Assembly (NCBI GenBank): GCA_029194665.1
Contig: JARFXO010000009.1
Span: 46,846 to 110,845 of the forward strand
DNA from: Nitrospira sp.
GTDB taxonomy: Bacteria > Nitrospirota > Nitrospiria > Nitrospirales > Nitrospiraceae
Length of the DNA: 64,000 nucleotides
Direction: 5' to 3'
A program made the position numbers and the translations under genes. This document shows positions 10,801 through 17,750 of the stretch, in pieces; the stretch's first letter is position 1; every line of letters starts with the position of its first letter. The notes below the pieces were generated by a model, which was not told the DNA's origin, did no database searches, and worked only from the letters and a program-made list of their open reading frames with translations.

Positions 10801-10919
10801 GTTACCTGAGCCTGAGTCTCCAGGAACATCATGAATATTGATGTGGCAGCCAAGCCGCAAACAATATGATAAGAGGGATTACGGGCAACGATTGGCTGAG
10901 CTCCGAATAAGACTCGCAT
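7857..10919 (-). CDS. TpsA exoprotein, filamentous haemagglutinin N-terminal (TPS) domain
   Basis: 1020 residues; ATG at 10919 with GGAAGG just upstream. A signal segment (about 18-37) precedes the TPS secretion domain with TITGGTLVGSNLFHSFDQFN, GNANLFLLNPNGILFGPTAS and the usual NGAFPSVENILSRVTGGEPS block. The remainder is a right-handed beta-helix of many short Gly/Asn/Ser-rich repeats (for example AGNVNVIATEVT, GNVFIDTSRLEITGGARINT). It is much shorter than classical FHA and has no recognisable toxin C-terminus, so it is probably a structural adhesin or biofilm component rather than a contact-dependent toxin. It pairs with the downstream TpsB. Confidence 0.88.
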   Translation of the reverse strand: MRVLFGAQPIVARNPSYHIVCGLAATSIFMMFLETQAQVTTTVAPTTDVGTLGTHVSHPTHNIHTITGGTLVGSNLFHSFDQFNVGSGDIANFQNMRVNGAFPSVENILSRVTGGEPSQIYGTLRTTDFGNANLFLLNPNGILFGPTASLDIGAASQGPRGSGSFYATTADYLKMGDGASASRFYADEARPSILTSYPIVAFGFLGPTGGIVVEGSQLSVPDGQTLALIAGEIRIAAAETNQGVRHSAMLSAPSGRFDIASITTGEISAAMFQPSINGQLGPVSLVDGSVISVSHDAGAAGTVRIRAGQLVLDNATISADTGIRHGAPIAVDIVAADEFSITATTGSAITARSTGAGDAGTVEIVSGKLTVSATNPEPLRVIDTHTLGAGKAGNVNVIATEVTATGDSEGTTFFIDSGTTGDKPGGNVSITASNVTFESAYINTGDPNLSKASVLGSAGNIRIIGTDSINLNFSNLTSDSALGNAGDILLASQGQIGLEFSSVSATGFERSGAIEIRGDKVSMLDSHVESFLRGSPEVERGGVLLTGRFIELTEGSTITTTTLGNGNAGSIHVRATEQLNLVGTSTAGTTGIFSNSVGLNGNRGNGGNVFIDTSRLEITGGARINTATRTSGQGGNVIINASTISMAGQLVDPPSEGIFGLGNQLASGIFTSTIGTSQSCAGTCGSAGDVSTSTRTSSLFMSHGAQINSGTSSSGHGGIIDIRSTNTINLSGTSIDGTPSGIFSRTIGQASNSGAGGNIFLTAGQSVTIQDGATVSASSTGPGHAGKIDIDAGQQLLVQNSKITTEALQAKKGGDIKLVAIDRIHLANGEISTSVRGGHGSGGNITIDPKIVVLQNSQILAQAVRGKGGDITITTQMLMPDSVSRIDASTPFGLDGTVRIQAPYAPAGGKIQPLGNRPLQATSLLHQRCAAVVDGQFSSFTVAGRNSLSAEPGGWLSSPLALSISAPHGATPPGDTMTSKGPRASHEPTEEFPSLSLRQIAPPRFLTETFAMNRLGGCRS

Positions 10920-11039
10920 ACCTTCCGTCCTTGAGAAGTCTTAGAAAACTGAGAAAGAGGTTTCCACAACGCGATATCGGAAATGTTCTTATAGGATTAT
11001 CTATTGGAGTATCCTTTCACTGACCCGGTGTTCTTTGTC

Positions 11040-11426
11040 TCACAAGGTAGGAGGACAGCCACAACTGCAACCCTCCGTGCTTGAATTATAGTGATTAATG
11101 CAAGACTGCATTCCGCCGGTGCAAGTTCCCGGAGTTGACTTGCATATGGTGCCACTCTTACAGGTCTTATTTGTTTGGGACATCCACCTTTGTGTTGCAT
11201 CATCCCAGAATCCTGTAACGTTTGCATTGCCGTGAGGTTTTTTATTGCAGGCTCCCACCACACCACCATCTGGTTTGGTCGTCTCCTCGCTCGACCCCGC
11301 TCCACATGTATTGACTTTTATGTCGATGAAGGGTGTCTGACAGCCCTGGAGCGCAAACAGTACCAGTGCTAGGCCTAGGCCTGCATAGGCGCCACTCTCT
11401 CGCTTAAGCCCATCAATATTCTTCAT
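11040..11426 (-). CDS. Small cysteine-rich lipoprotein
   Basis: 128 residues. The signal peptide ends in a good lipobox (LFALQGC), so the mature protein is probably anchored by lipidated Cys30. The mature part is rich in Cys (about 11), including CKSGTICKSTPGTCTGGMQS and the terminal CSCGCPP, suggesting disulfide knots or metal binding. I do not recognise the family. A G-rich run (GGGGGGG, 11427-11435) directly before the ATG may serve as ribosome binding site. It is the last gene of a three-gene set with an unknown protein and a papain-like peptidase. Confidence 0.6.
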   Translation of the reverse strand: MKNIDGLKRESGAYAGLGLALVLFALQGCQTPFIDIKVNTCGAGSSEETTKPDGGVVGACNKKPHGNANVTGFWDDATQRWMSQTNKTCKSGTICKSTPGTCTGGMQSCINHYNSSTEGCSCGCPPTL

Positions 11427-11437
11427 TTCCCCCCCCC

Positions 11438-12235
11438 TCAGTAGTGGATGGATTGTCTCTTTGATCGTGACCGCGGTGGCGCATCATAGCGAGAGTCTTG
11501 AGCTTCACGCGAAAGTTCCTGAAAAACTTGTTTTGCTTGGAGAAAGGCCCCCTTTTTTAGTGTGCCGGGGCCATCCTCCAGAACCTTGATCATTGGGATG
11601 TCGGTGGTCATGTCTCCGAAGAAAGTCCGCGAGAGAGCAGGAATCCCAATGGCAATGCAGGAGCATCCTAAATCTGGATGTCTATACTTTGCCTCCATCC
11701 GTGCGGTAGTGAGCTGTTGCACGAGCTCAGGTGATTCCATTTGCGAAATTCGGAGATCTTTTCCAATTGCCACAACGGTAACGGATGATCGAACCTGCGG
11801 TAGCTCATGTTTCGTTGTGGAAATTGGGAAAATCCAACTATGAGTGTTTATTAGTAATTCTCTTAGTAATTCTCCTGTATCACTTTTTGGATTGTCCTGT
11901 TCACTGTATGCTCGCAATTGATCTAAACGAACATGGTAGATTGGGAATGGAACTTTTGGTCTTGCCCGACGAGCCTCTTCAACCGAAGCAAACCCCAACT
12001 CCGTTGCGTATGATTCTGCAGTGGATGGATCTAAACCTGATATTTTGAAATCAAACAGCCGAGAGAAAGCGTCTTCAATGAGCGACTCTACTTCGGCAGA
12101 AGCGGTGAGGTTGTCCAGGATGATATCACTCTGTTTTTCTGCGGATGACCCACCGGCAATCAAAATGATTGATAATGCAGCGATTATCACTGCGGCGTTG
12201 AGCTGTCTCCTAGTTCTTACACTCAAAATTCTCAC
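11438..12235 (-). CDS. Uncharacterised exported protein
   Basis: I prefer the GTG at 12235, which overlaps the upstream stop as GTGA. The same frame is open to an ATG at 12271, which would overlap the neighbour by 40 nt. The protein has a short basic N-terminus and a hydrophobic segment (LNAAVIIAALSIILIAGGSSA), then a soluble domain with YHVRLDQLRAY, VTVVAIGKDLRISQ and a Cys pair in LGCSCIAIG. No family recognised. The overlap with the papain-like peptidase gene and its own export signal suggest a partner or substrate role for that peptidase (inference). Confidence 0.6.
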   Translation of the reverse strand: MRILSVRTRRQLNAAVIIAALSIILIAGGSSAEKQSDIILDNLTASAEVESLIEDAFSRLFDFKISGLDPSTAESYATELGFASVEEARRARPKVPFPIYHVRLDQLRAYSEQDNPKSDTGELLRELLINTHSWIFPISTTKHELPQVRSSVTVVAIGKDLRISQMESPELVQQLTTARMEAKYRHPDLGCSCIAIGIPALSRTFFGDMTTDIPMIKVLEDGPGTLKKGAFLQAKQVFQELSREAQDSRYDAPPRSRSKRQSIHY

Positions 12236-12981
12236 AGCGGGCAATCTTCCCCTAGGCATACGTAATCCCAATCATGTTCGTGATTAACTCCTGCCGCAAC
12301 CGCGCCGGTCATGAATTGATCGTAACTCCAACGCTTCTTCTTGTGTGATTGATGGTCGATGATCCAGAGATACATCCCTGACCCATTCGTGTCGTAATCG
12401 CTAACTACGTATGAATGTCCTCCGCCTCCTTCAAAAAGAAGCAGGAAGATGAAGGGCCCATTGTTGCAGAGCTGCCAGCTAATTTCGTCTGGCTCAAGAG
12501 GTCGTGTAATCACCTTGAATGGGAACTCATACGCCCAAAATACCGTTTCTGGTCTTCCATTCCGTGAGCACTTGTATTCCTCTCGCTCCGACCCGCTGCA
12601 GCAATCCTTGGGATCGTTTCCGGATGGAACCGTCGAGGCTATTTCGCACTGTTCGAGGCCCATATCATGGGCTTTCATAACCACCTGAGCGCTTGCGATC
12701 CAGCACCAGCTATCCGTTTCTTGCCAATTAACTTCACCTTTTCTTTTTGTCCCTGGGCATGAGGGATCAGTTGTATGAGCTATGAAACGGGGAGATTGTG
12801 ATTGTTCTAAACGTACGGGTCTCGTCGGAAGTCTCTCTATGATTTCGGGAATGTTTTCGTCTTTGAGCCTTTCAACTCCGGAAAATACAGGTAATTGATG
12901 TACTTGAACGTGAATTCTTGTGCAGGCTACACAAGACAAGGCCACATAAAACGCCAAAGAGGACAAGACAAAATGTCGCAT
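12232..12981 (-). CDS. Papain-like cysteine peptidase (AvrRpt2/C39-like), probable lipoprotein
   Basis: 249 residues. The N-terminus is a signal peptide with a Cys near its end (ALSCVAC), possibly lipidated. The catalytic core shows the papain-like order: Gln then Cys in NWQETDSWCWIASAQ, His in GGGGHSYVVSDYD, and Asp/His in LWIIDHQS. This resembles the Papain-like_cys_pep (PF12385) group, to which AvrRpt2-type effectors belong. Several extra Cys (DCCSGSE, YKCSRNG) are likely disulfides, consistent with export. It is first in a three-gene minus-strand set. The substrate is unknown; the co-encoded Cys-rich lipoprotein is a candidate. Confidence 0.65.
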   Translation of the reverse strand: MRHFVLSSLAFYVALSCVACTRIHVQVHQLPVFSGVERLKDENIPEIIERLPTRPVRLEQSQSPRFIAHTTDPSCPGTKRKGEVNWQETDSWCWIASAQVVMKAHDMGLEQCEIASTVPSGNDPKDCCSGSEREEYKCSRNGRPETVFWAYEFPFKVITRPLEPDEISWQLCNNGPFIFLLLFEGGGGHSYVVSDYDTNGSGMYLWIIDHQSHKKKRWSYDQFMTGAVAAGVNHEHDWDYVCLGEDCPL

Positions 12982-13122
12982 AGCACTCTCTCCCTGATCA
13001 TCCGTTCTACATCAATAAATGGGGCCTATTCTTTTTGGTGCGCTTAGTATTTCTGTTCCATATTTTGCTCAATAATCCTTTAATGTGATTCCATTCCCCT
13101 TCACGCGGATCTGCCAGGATGC

Positions 13123-13217
13123 CCCGCTCGGAAGAGCGGGAAGGAATGGCAGCCCGTAGCGTAGCGGAGGAGAAAAAACCCCTCCTGGTTCAGAAAGCCC
13201 CGCCTGGAAGGGCGGGG
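13123..13217. repeat. Pair of GC-rich hairpins in a gene-poor gap (12982-13551)
   Basis: Two stem-loops: CCCGCTC-GGAA-GAGCGGG at 13123-13140 and CCCCGCC-TGGAAG-GGCGGGG at 13198-13217. The second is followed by TTCTTT on the plus strand and could terminate transcription. The gap also holds two related stretches ending in CCTTCAC (about 13062-13105 and 13277-13326), which look like a diverged duplication. I see no convincing gene in 12982-13551. Confidence 0.45.
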
Positions 13218-13551
13218 TTCTTTACTGATTTCTAGAATCCTCCAAGTTTCATCCCCCGGGCTACGTAGTCCTGTTGCGTATTTTCCACAATAACCCTTTC
13301 GTAGGGAATCCATGCTCCTTCACTGCCTTCGACTGGTTTTGCTCAGCTCGCAGAAGCAAAGTGCACGCCACTGACGCAACAGCGAACGAAGCCTTCACGA
13401 AAATTCGCGCAAACGATTCACTGTCGCACTGATGAAGCGCTTCATCCCCGACCGGACTGTCTTCGTGTTTCAAGGGAAGAAGCTGTCGGTGAATCCAAAG
13501 AGATTCACTAGTGTATCTAAACTGATTCACCAAAGCTGGTGACGAAGGGAT

Positions 13552-14046
13552 CTACCACATCATCCCTCGAAGGTCTTTGAGCAGCATGAAGCAATGGAGT
13601 GGATCGGTCGGAGAGGGGAGGAAATCAAAGCGATCATAAAAGTTTCTCGCGGCCTCAGCTTTGGCATGGACCACCAACGTACGAATTCCTGCAATGTCGG
13701 CCGCCTGTTGAGTCCGCAGCGACGCATTCTTTAATAACGCCGGACCGACTCCTTGTTTCTGCCAGTTCAGATCGACCGCCAGCCGGGCAAGTAGCATAAT
13801 CGGAATGGAGTGCACGGCCAGCTCTTTCTTGACCCGTTCCGGGACGTGTTCTTGCTCTACTGAACCCACTGCGAGAGCGTGGTAGCCGATCACGGTCTCG
13901 CTGACCAGCCCCACATAGGTCTGCGATCCTCCGCCGCGTTGATTCTGCAGGGCGTGTTCTTGAAGGAAACGATTGAGGGCTTCCGGTCCACAGTCGAATG
14001 CCTCGACAGCATGATGCGGTTGAAGTGTTTCAATACGCCTCGTCAA
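13552..14046 (-). CDS. GNAT-family acetyltransferase toxin (TacT/AtaT-like)
   Basis: 164 residues with TTG start at 14046, overlapping the stop of the antitoxin remnant. It matches the GNAT toxins paired with DUF1778 antitoxins, which acetylate aminoacyl-tRNA: opening FDCGPEALNRFLQEHALQNQ, then the acetyl-CoA loop region LARLAVDLNWQKQGVGPALL, and a terminal NFYDRFDFLPSPTDPLHCFM. All the expected blocks are present and the length is normal, so the toxin could still be active. Its antitoxin gene upstream is broken, which is unusual and discussed separately. Confidence 0.85.
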   Translation of the reverse strand: MTRRIETLQPHHAVEAFDCGPEALNRFLQEHALQNQRGGGSQTYVGLVSETVIGYHALAVGSVEQEHVPERVKKELAVHSIPIMLLARLAVDLNWQKQGVGPALLKNASLRTQQAADIAGIRTLVVHAKAEAARNFYDRFDFLPSPTDPLHCFMLLKDLRGMMW

Positions 14047-14250
14047 CGTTTGTTTCGAGAGTCGGAGGGAGGCGCGCTGTCAAAAAAGTCTGGTTCCGTT
14101 ATGAGGCGCTGCATCCGAGGGAGGGGGCGTGTGGGAGCATCCAGTGCAGCCAAAAACGCCCTCCATTGGACTTGCTCAAAGGAAATCTTCGGCGATCGGC
14201 CAAGGCTTCGTCTGCTCGAGCCAGTGCGCTTTCAAGGACAAATGCACTTC
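14043..14250 (-). pseudogene. DUF1778 antitoxin remnant, frameshifted and 5' truncated
   Basis: Read in two frames the minus strand encodes the DUF1778 C-terminal part: SAFVLESALARADEALADRR then, after a shift of one base near 14178, EQVQWRAFLAALDAPTRPLP and RMQRLITEPDFFDSAPPSD. The N-terminal ribbon-helix-helix DNA-binding part is missing, because the IS3 element begins exactly at its 5' end. The stop overlaps the TTG of the GNAT toxin, the usual antitoxin-toxin arrangement. No sequence like the missing N-terminus is visible beyond the other end of the IS. Confidence 0.8.
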
Positions 14251-14280
14251 TGACCTTCCCCCAGTTTCGTGGACACCTGG

Positions 14281-15144
14281 TTACGCGACGGCCATCCTCG
14301 ATTCGTACTCGACCGAGGAGCGATAGCCGATAGTCGAGTGCCGACGCGTCCAATTGTAGAACACCTCGATGTATTTGAAGCTGTCCTGCGTGGCTTCGGC
14401 TCGTGTGGCCTAGTGCCGATGGGACACGAGCTCGCGCTTCAGTGTCCAGAAGAAGCTCTCAACGCGGGCGTTGTCCCAGCAATTGCCTTTGCGGCTCATG
14501 CTGGCCGTGATGCCAGCGGTGGTGAGCAGCTGCTGGGACTTCCCTGCGGCATACTGACTCCCGAGATCGGAGTGATGCAGCAGTCCGGCTTGGGGCTGGC
14601 GAGTGGTGATCGCCATGCGGAGGGCCTGTTCGGTAAAATCCCCGGTCAAGCGCGGGCCCATCGCCCAGCCAATGATTGCACGCGAGTAGAGATCCAGCAG
14701 CACGGCCAGATACAGCCAACCCTCCAGGGTCCAGACGTAGGTGATATCGCCTGCCCGGACCCGGTTGGGCTGCGACACCGTGAACTGGCGTTGAAGCGTG
14801 TTCGCCGCCACGGGCCAGCGGTGCGGCGAGTGCGTCGCGGCCCGCCATTTCTCCACGGTCTTGGCCCGGAGGCCATCGTGGCGCAGCAGTCGAGCCACGC
14901 GATTCTCCCCACCCCGGTGGCCTTGGGTGCGGAGCGCTCGCCAGATGCTCGGACTGCCATACGTCTGGCGACTGTCCTGATGGAGCACGCGGATGGTGGC
15001 GAGCAGCGTACGATTGGTGGTCGCCCGCCGACTTTCTGCACGTCCTCGCCACGCATAATACCCCGCGGAGGATCCCGCCAGCGCACGGCACATCAGGCGG
15101 ATCGGATCGCGACGGTCGTGCTCCAGGATCACGCCGTATCTCAT
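14281..15144 (-). pseudogene. IS3 orfB transposase with in-frame amber stop
   Basis: The IS3 DDE integrase (rve) domain is intact: DITYVWTLEGWLYLAVLLDL, HHSDLGSQYA and the final DNARVESFFWTLKRE with the catalytic Glu. After KRELVSHRH a TAG (14410-14412) interrupts the frame. The same frame then continues with ATRAEATQDSFKYIEVFYNW and ends at TAA (14281-14283), the normal IS3 C-terminus. The stop therefore removes about 42 residues. The frame begins with ATG overlapping the orfA stop (ATGA). Transposition is probably impaired. Confidence 0.85.
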
Positions 15145-15437
15145 TGGGACTCCCTCGCGAAGAACGCCGCCGCACGTTTTAAAAAATCCCGCTCCAGCTT
15201 CAATACGGCATTTTCACGCCGCAGCTGGACCAGTTCCGCCTGCTCAGTCTGTAGGGATTGTCGGGTCTGTCCACGCTCCTCTGCCTGCTGCTGCCCCGCT
15301 CGCCACCGGTAGAGGAGATGATCGGCAATCCCCAGATCCCGCGCCACCTGGGTCACGGGATGCCCTGACTTCCGTACGAAGCGCACGGTTTCTTCTTTGA
15401 ATACCGCCGTATACGACCATCGTGTCTTCGTGCTCAT
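15141..15437 (-). CDS. IS3 orfA (helix-turn-helix and leucine zipper)
   Basis: 98 residues. Residues about 10-45 form the transposase helix-turn-helix (EETVRFVRKSGHPVTQVARD, then IADHLLYRWRAG); residues about 60-90 form a leucine zipper (ELVQLRRENAVLKLERDFLK). It overlaps orfB by 4 nt. A decayed fragment of a related orfA lies at 19134-19271. Confidence 0.88.
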   Translation of the reverse strand: MSTKTRWSYTAVFKEETVRFVRKSGHPVTQVARDLGIADHLLYRWRAGQQQAEERGQTRQSLQTEQAELVQLRRENAVLKLERDFLKRAAAFFARESQ

Positions 15438-15544
15438 GCTGTCCTCCCATTTCCTCGTTCTCCCACTTATGGAAGTGTCTGTGAAATCGAGGGAAGGTCA
15501 GACCTGATGCATTTCAGCCATCACGGCCTCGCATCTGTTCCAAG

Positions 15545-15727
15545 TTAGGACTGCTGCCGTGGATTGAACCTGCAAGCAATCTCGAAGTCATGGTCATCTG
15601 GATACGCTCTTGCCATTTCATCAGCGATACGCGCTCGCTCACTGTGGCACTCCTGGGATGTGGGATAGGTCTGTAGCAGCGTCATCCTGCTGATTCCGGG
15701 CACAGTGTTCAGCAGAATGATGACCAA
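15545..15727 (-). CDS. Small hypothetical protein
   Basis: 60 residues from a TTG: a hydrophobic start (VIILLNTVPG) then TYPTSQECHSERARIADEMA and AYPDDHDFEIACRFNPRQ. The two Cys flanking a helix and the hydrophobic N-terminus resemble small exported phage or plasmid proteins that end in a similar Cys-Arg motif. No ribosome binding site is clear. The region 15503-16094 contains nothing else I can support. Confidence 0.35.
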   Translation of the reverse strand: MVIILLNTVPGISRMTLLQTYPTSQECHSERARIADEMARAYPDDHDFEIACRFNPRQQS

Positions 15728-16094
15728 TAGTCACATAGTGCCTTTCCTTCCGACAATCATCACGATCTGGGGACTGATCGGCCCTATGCTCTGCTCGAAA
15801 AGCAGCAAAAGACGAGCCACTGGGGTGATATCGAACGCACATCTCCACAGGAATACGTAAAACAGTCGAATTGTCGCGATGATAGGTCTTTTCCCCCTAC
15901 AGGATTTCTATCGATGAGGTGAGATGCGGAGATCGACAGTGAACACAAAGAGATTCACTCTGAATCTGATTCGATTCACTGCGAGCAGGCTGAGTTGGGT
16001 TTATATGCCTTGACCCATGATGCCGAATATGAAGCCGCTGTCTATGAAGCGATTGCAAAGGAGATGTGGCCCACGTGTGTGCCTTCCGACATTG

Positions 16095-16111
16095 ACATGT
16101 GTTGCACATGT
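16095..16111. promoter_or_regulatory. Candidate VapBC operator
   Basis: A perfect 7-bp inverted repeat ACATGTG-TTG-CACATGT ends 16 nt before the antitoxin ATG. VapB/FitA-type antitoxins bind such palindromes to repress their own operon. Position and symmetry are seen; binding is inferred. Confidence 0.6.
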
Positions 16112-16127
16112 GAGTAAGCTGAACGAC

Positions 16128-16358
16128 ATGCCCAAGATGATTCAACTTCGAAATGTTCCGGATCAACTCCATCGAAAGCTAAAAGCGCGTGCTGCTACCG
16201 AGGGGCAATCGCTCTCGGATTACCTCCTTGCGGAAATCCGTCGCGCCGCCGATCGACCGACTCTGACGGAGATGGCCGAACGTTTGCAACATCGGACAAA
16301 AACGACTCCAACACCCTCTCCCGAGGAAGCTGTTCGAGCTGAGCGAGACCGACATTGA
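16128..16358 (+). CDS. vapB: VapB/FitA-type ribbon-helix-helix antitoxin
   Basis: 76 residues from ATG 16128 (MPKMIQLRNVPD). The first about 45 residues are a FitA/VapB ribbon-helix-helix (IQLRNVPDQLHRKLKARAAT, then GQSLSDYLLAEIRRAA); the C-terminal tail neutralises the toxin. The stop overlaps the toxin start by 2 nt. A perfect palindrome lies just upstream, fitting autoregulation. A longer frame upstream exists but this start is the one the family alignment supports. Confidence 0.88.
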   Translation: MPKMIQLRNVPDQLHRKLKARAATEGQSLSDYLLAEIRRAADRPTLTEMAERLQHRTKTTPTPSPEEAVRAERDRH

Positions 16359-16747
16359 TCGTGCTCGATGCTTCGGCGATTCTCGAAGTGCTGTTGTCGA
16401 CACCAGCTGCTCCTTCGGTGTACGGTCGTCTCTCTGTCAATGGAGAAACTCTTCATGCCCCGCACCTATTGGACCTAGAAATCCTCCAAGTGTTACGCCG
16501 ATATTGCGCGACTGGTGAAATCACCGTAGACCGGGCGGAACAGGCTGTGGCCGACTATCTCGATCTTCCAATTACTCGATATGCCCATGATGTCTGTGTG
16601 CGCAGGGTTTGGGAACTCCGGCAAAATTTGACGGCTTATGATGGCGTTTATGTGGCTCTGGCTGAGGCGCTTTCGGCTCCGCTGATTACGCGCGATCGAA
16701 GATTAGCGGCGGCGTCTGGACATAGGGCTATTATCGAAGTGGTGTGA
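16355..16747 (+). CDS. vapC: VapC PIN-domain ribonuclease toxin
   Basis: 130 residues from a TTG. The PIN-domain acidic residues are all present: Asp5 (IVLDASAIL), Glu42 (LLDLEILQVLRR), Asp96 (LTAYDGVYVALAE) and Asp114 (LITRDRRLA). VapC toxins cleave tRNA or rRNA. It is translationally coupled to VapB. Both genes look intact and normal in length, in contrast to the broken toxin-antitoxin modules on either side. Confidence 0.9.
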   Translation: MIVLDASAILEVLLSTPAAPSVYGRLSVNGETLHAPHLLDLEILQVLRRYCATGEITVDRAEQAVADYLDLPITRYAHDVCVRRVWELRQNLTAYDGVYVALAEALSAPLITRDRRLAAASGHRAIIEVV

Positions 16748-16835
16748 GAGAGCGTGTCGGTGATCCATGGTAGCGGTACTTGACGCTGGCGGACTTGCGC
16801 TTCAAACTAGCTCAGCACTCAGCACATTGAAGAGC

Positions 16836-16876
16836 GCGCCCGTAGCTCAGTCGGATAGAGCATCAGCCTTCTAAGC
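16836..16876 (+). tRNA. Partial tRNA-Arg(TCT), 5' half only
   Basis: The acceptor strand GCGCCCG, the D arm (GCTC-AGTCGGATA-GAGC) and the 5' anticodon stem and loop (TCAGC-CTTCTAA-GC) match tRNA-Arg with anticodon TCT. Right after the anticodon loop the sequence diverges (GGTTCCAAGCC...), without a 3' anticodon stem, a proper T arm or a matching CGGGCGC acceptor end. I read this as a tRNA interrupted by an integration or deletion, not a functional gene. Confidence 0.7.
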
Positions 16877-17405
16877 GGTTCCAAGCCTTCCCTCTATCTC
16901 CTTGTTCAATCTGTGAAAAACCGCTCCAGTAAAGGTGTTTCGTTGTTTTTTGGGTTCAGTTTGACTCAGTTCACTTGAGGGGAATTTGGGTCAATTTTGC
17001 TCTTCTATTAACACGCCCGTAACACGTAGGGTTTTTCTCTAGATATGTCGGATACGCACGACACGCCTTGACCCGTCGTGGGACGCGCTCGGCTCACCGT
17101 TCTCTGCCCCGGTTGCTCTTTCGCCTGTCTGGTCGGTTCCTGTGCCCACATGGGTAGTCACTCACCACCCCCTTCCTCTTCGAGTTCCGGATGTCCAGCG
17201 AAGAGTTCAGCTCCGCATTCTTGACCATAGGAGTTGCACCGCGGGCTTCGCTGGGGGCAGCCTGACCTCTGAGGCACCGCGTCCGGAGACGCCGTGCCAG
17301 GCGGAGTCCGGCACCGTCGTGTCGCGCGACGCGACTCAACCGTGCCAAGAGAACCACCATCGCCCATTGAGGGGTGTGGCACGCCCGTGGCAACCGCGCC
17401 ATCGT
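16877..17405. other. Gene-poor stretch after the tRNA half
   Basis: About 530 bases with only short overlapping open frames in several phases and no recognisable protein. It likely represents the junction side of an integrated element. Confidence 0.3.
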
Positions 17406-17580
17406 GAACGATGTCACGCCTGCAGCCGGGCGTGGCTACAAACAGGGAGATTCAGTTGCGCCCCGGTGTCGGTGAGGGGCGCAACAATGTGTTGAAAAGA
17501 GTTGGCTACGCGAGTCTGGTGTCTGAGACCGTTCATGATCGTGACGGCTCTTCAGAGAGGATCGGGCGGGCAGAACTGAT
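17406..17580 (+). repeat. Structured repeat copy 1 (10-bp stem, 11-nt loop)
   Basis: The stem GTTGCGCCCC (17455-17464) pairs exactly with GGGGCGCAAC (17476-17485) around an 11-nt loop ending GTGA. The flanks, including GTGTCAC/GTGGCTAC upstream and GTTGAAAAGAGTTGG, GTGTCTGAGACCGTTCATG and CGGCTCTTC downstream, recur at 19955-20130 with about three-quarters identity by eye. No coding frame is shared. Confidence 0.7.
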
Positions 17581-17750
17581 CGGGAGTAGAGATGCGTTTC
17601 ACCGTGTTATTTCCCGCTCTTTCGCCGCCGTGAGGACGGCGTCCTTGACGTGGCCCGCGTCAGTCACGGAGGTCATGCTCTCGCTCATCATCTTCTCGTG
17701 GGCTCCCGCACTTGAATGCCTAACGCACAGGTGTGCTATATCAGACCTGT

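Larger units (their letters stand above)
14249..15502 (-). mobile_element. IS3-family insertion sequence
   Basis: About 1.25 kb bounded by related ends: TCTGACCTTCCCCCAGTTTC at the left and, inverted, TCTGACCTTCCCTCGATTTC at the right, each followed by GACAC within 10 bases. It encodes orfA and a nonsense-mutated orfB on the minus strand. No matching short target duplication is evident, consistent with an old insertion or with deletion of one flank. Its insertion removed the 5' part of the DUF1778 antitoxin gene. Confidence 0.85.

Noticed and set aside
13261..13533. 90-codon minus-strand frame
   Set aside because: No ribosome binding site and no recognisable family; the stretch looks like a diverged repeat rather than a gene.
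15140..15146. Programmed frameshift between IS3 orfA and orfB
   Set aside because: The genes overlap as ATGA with a proper start; no slippery A-run was seen at the junction.
14269..15312. Long plus-strand open frame opposite the IS3 transposase genes
   Set aside because: It is antisense to orfA/orfB, and its sequence has no family resemblance; the minus frames match IS3 fully.
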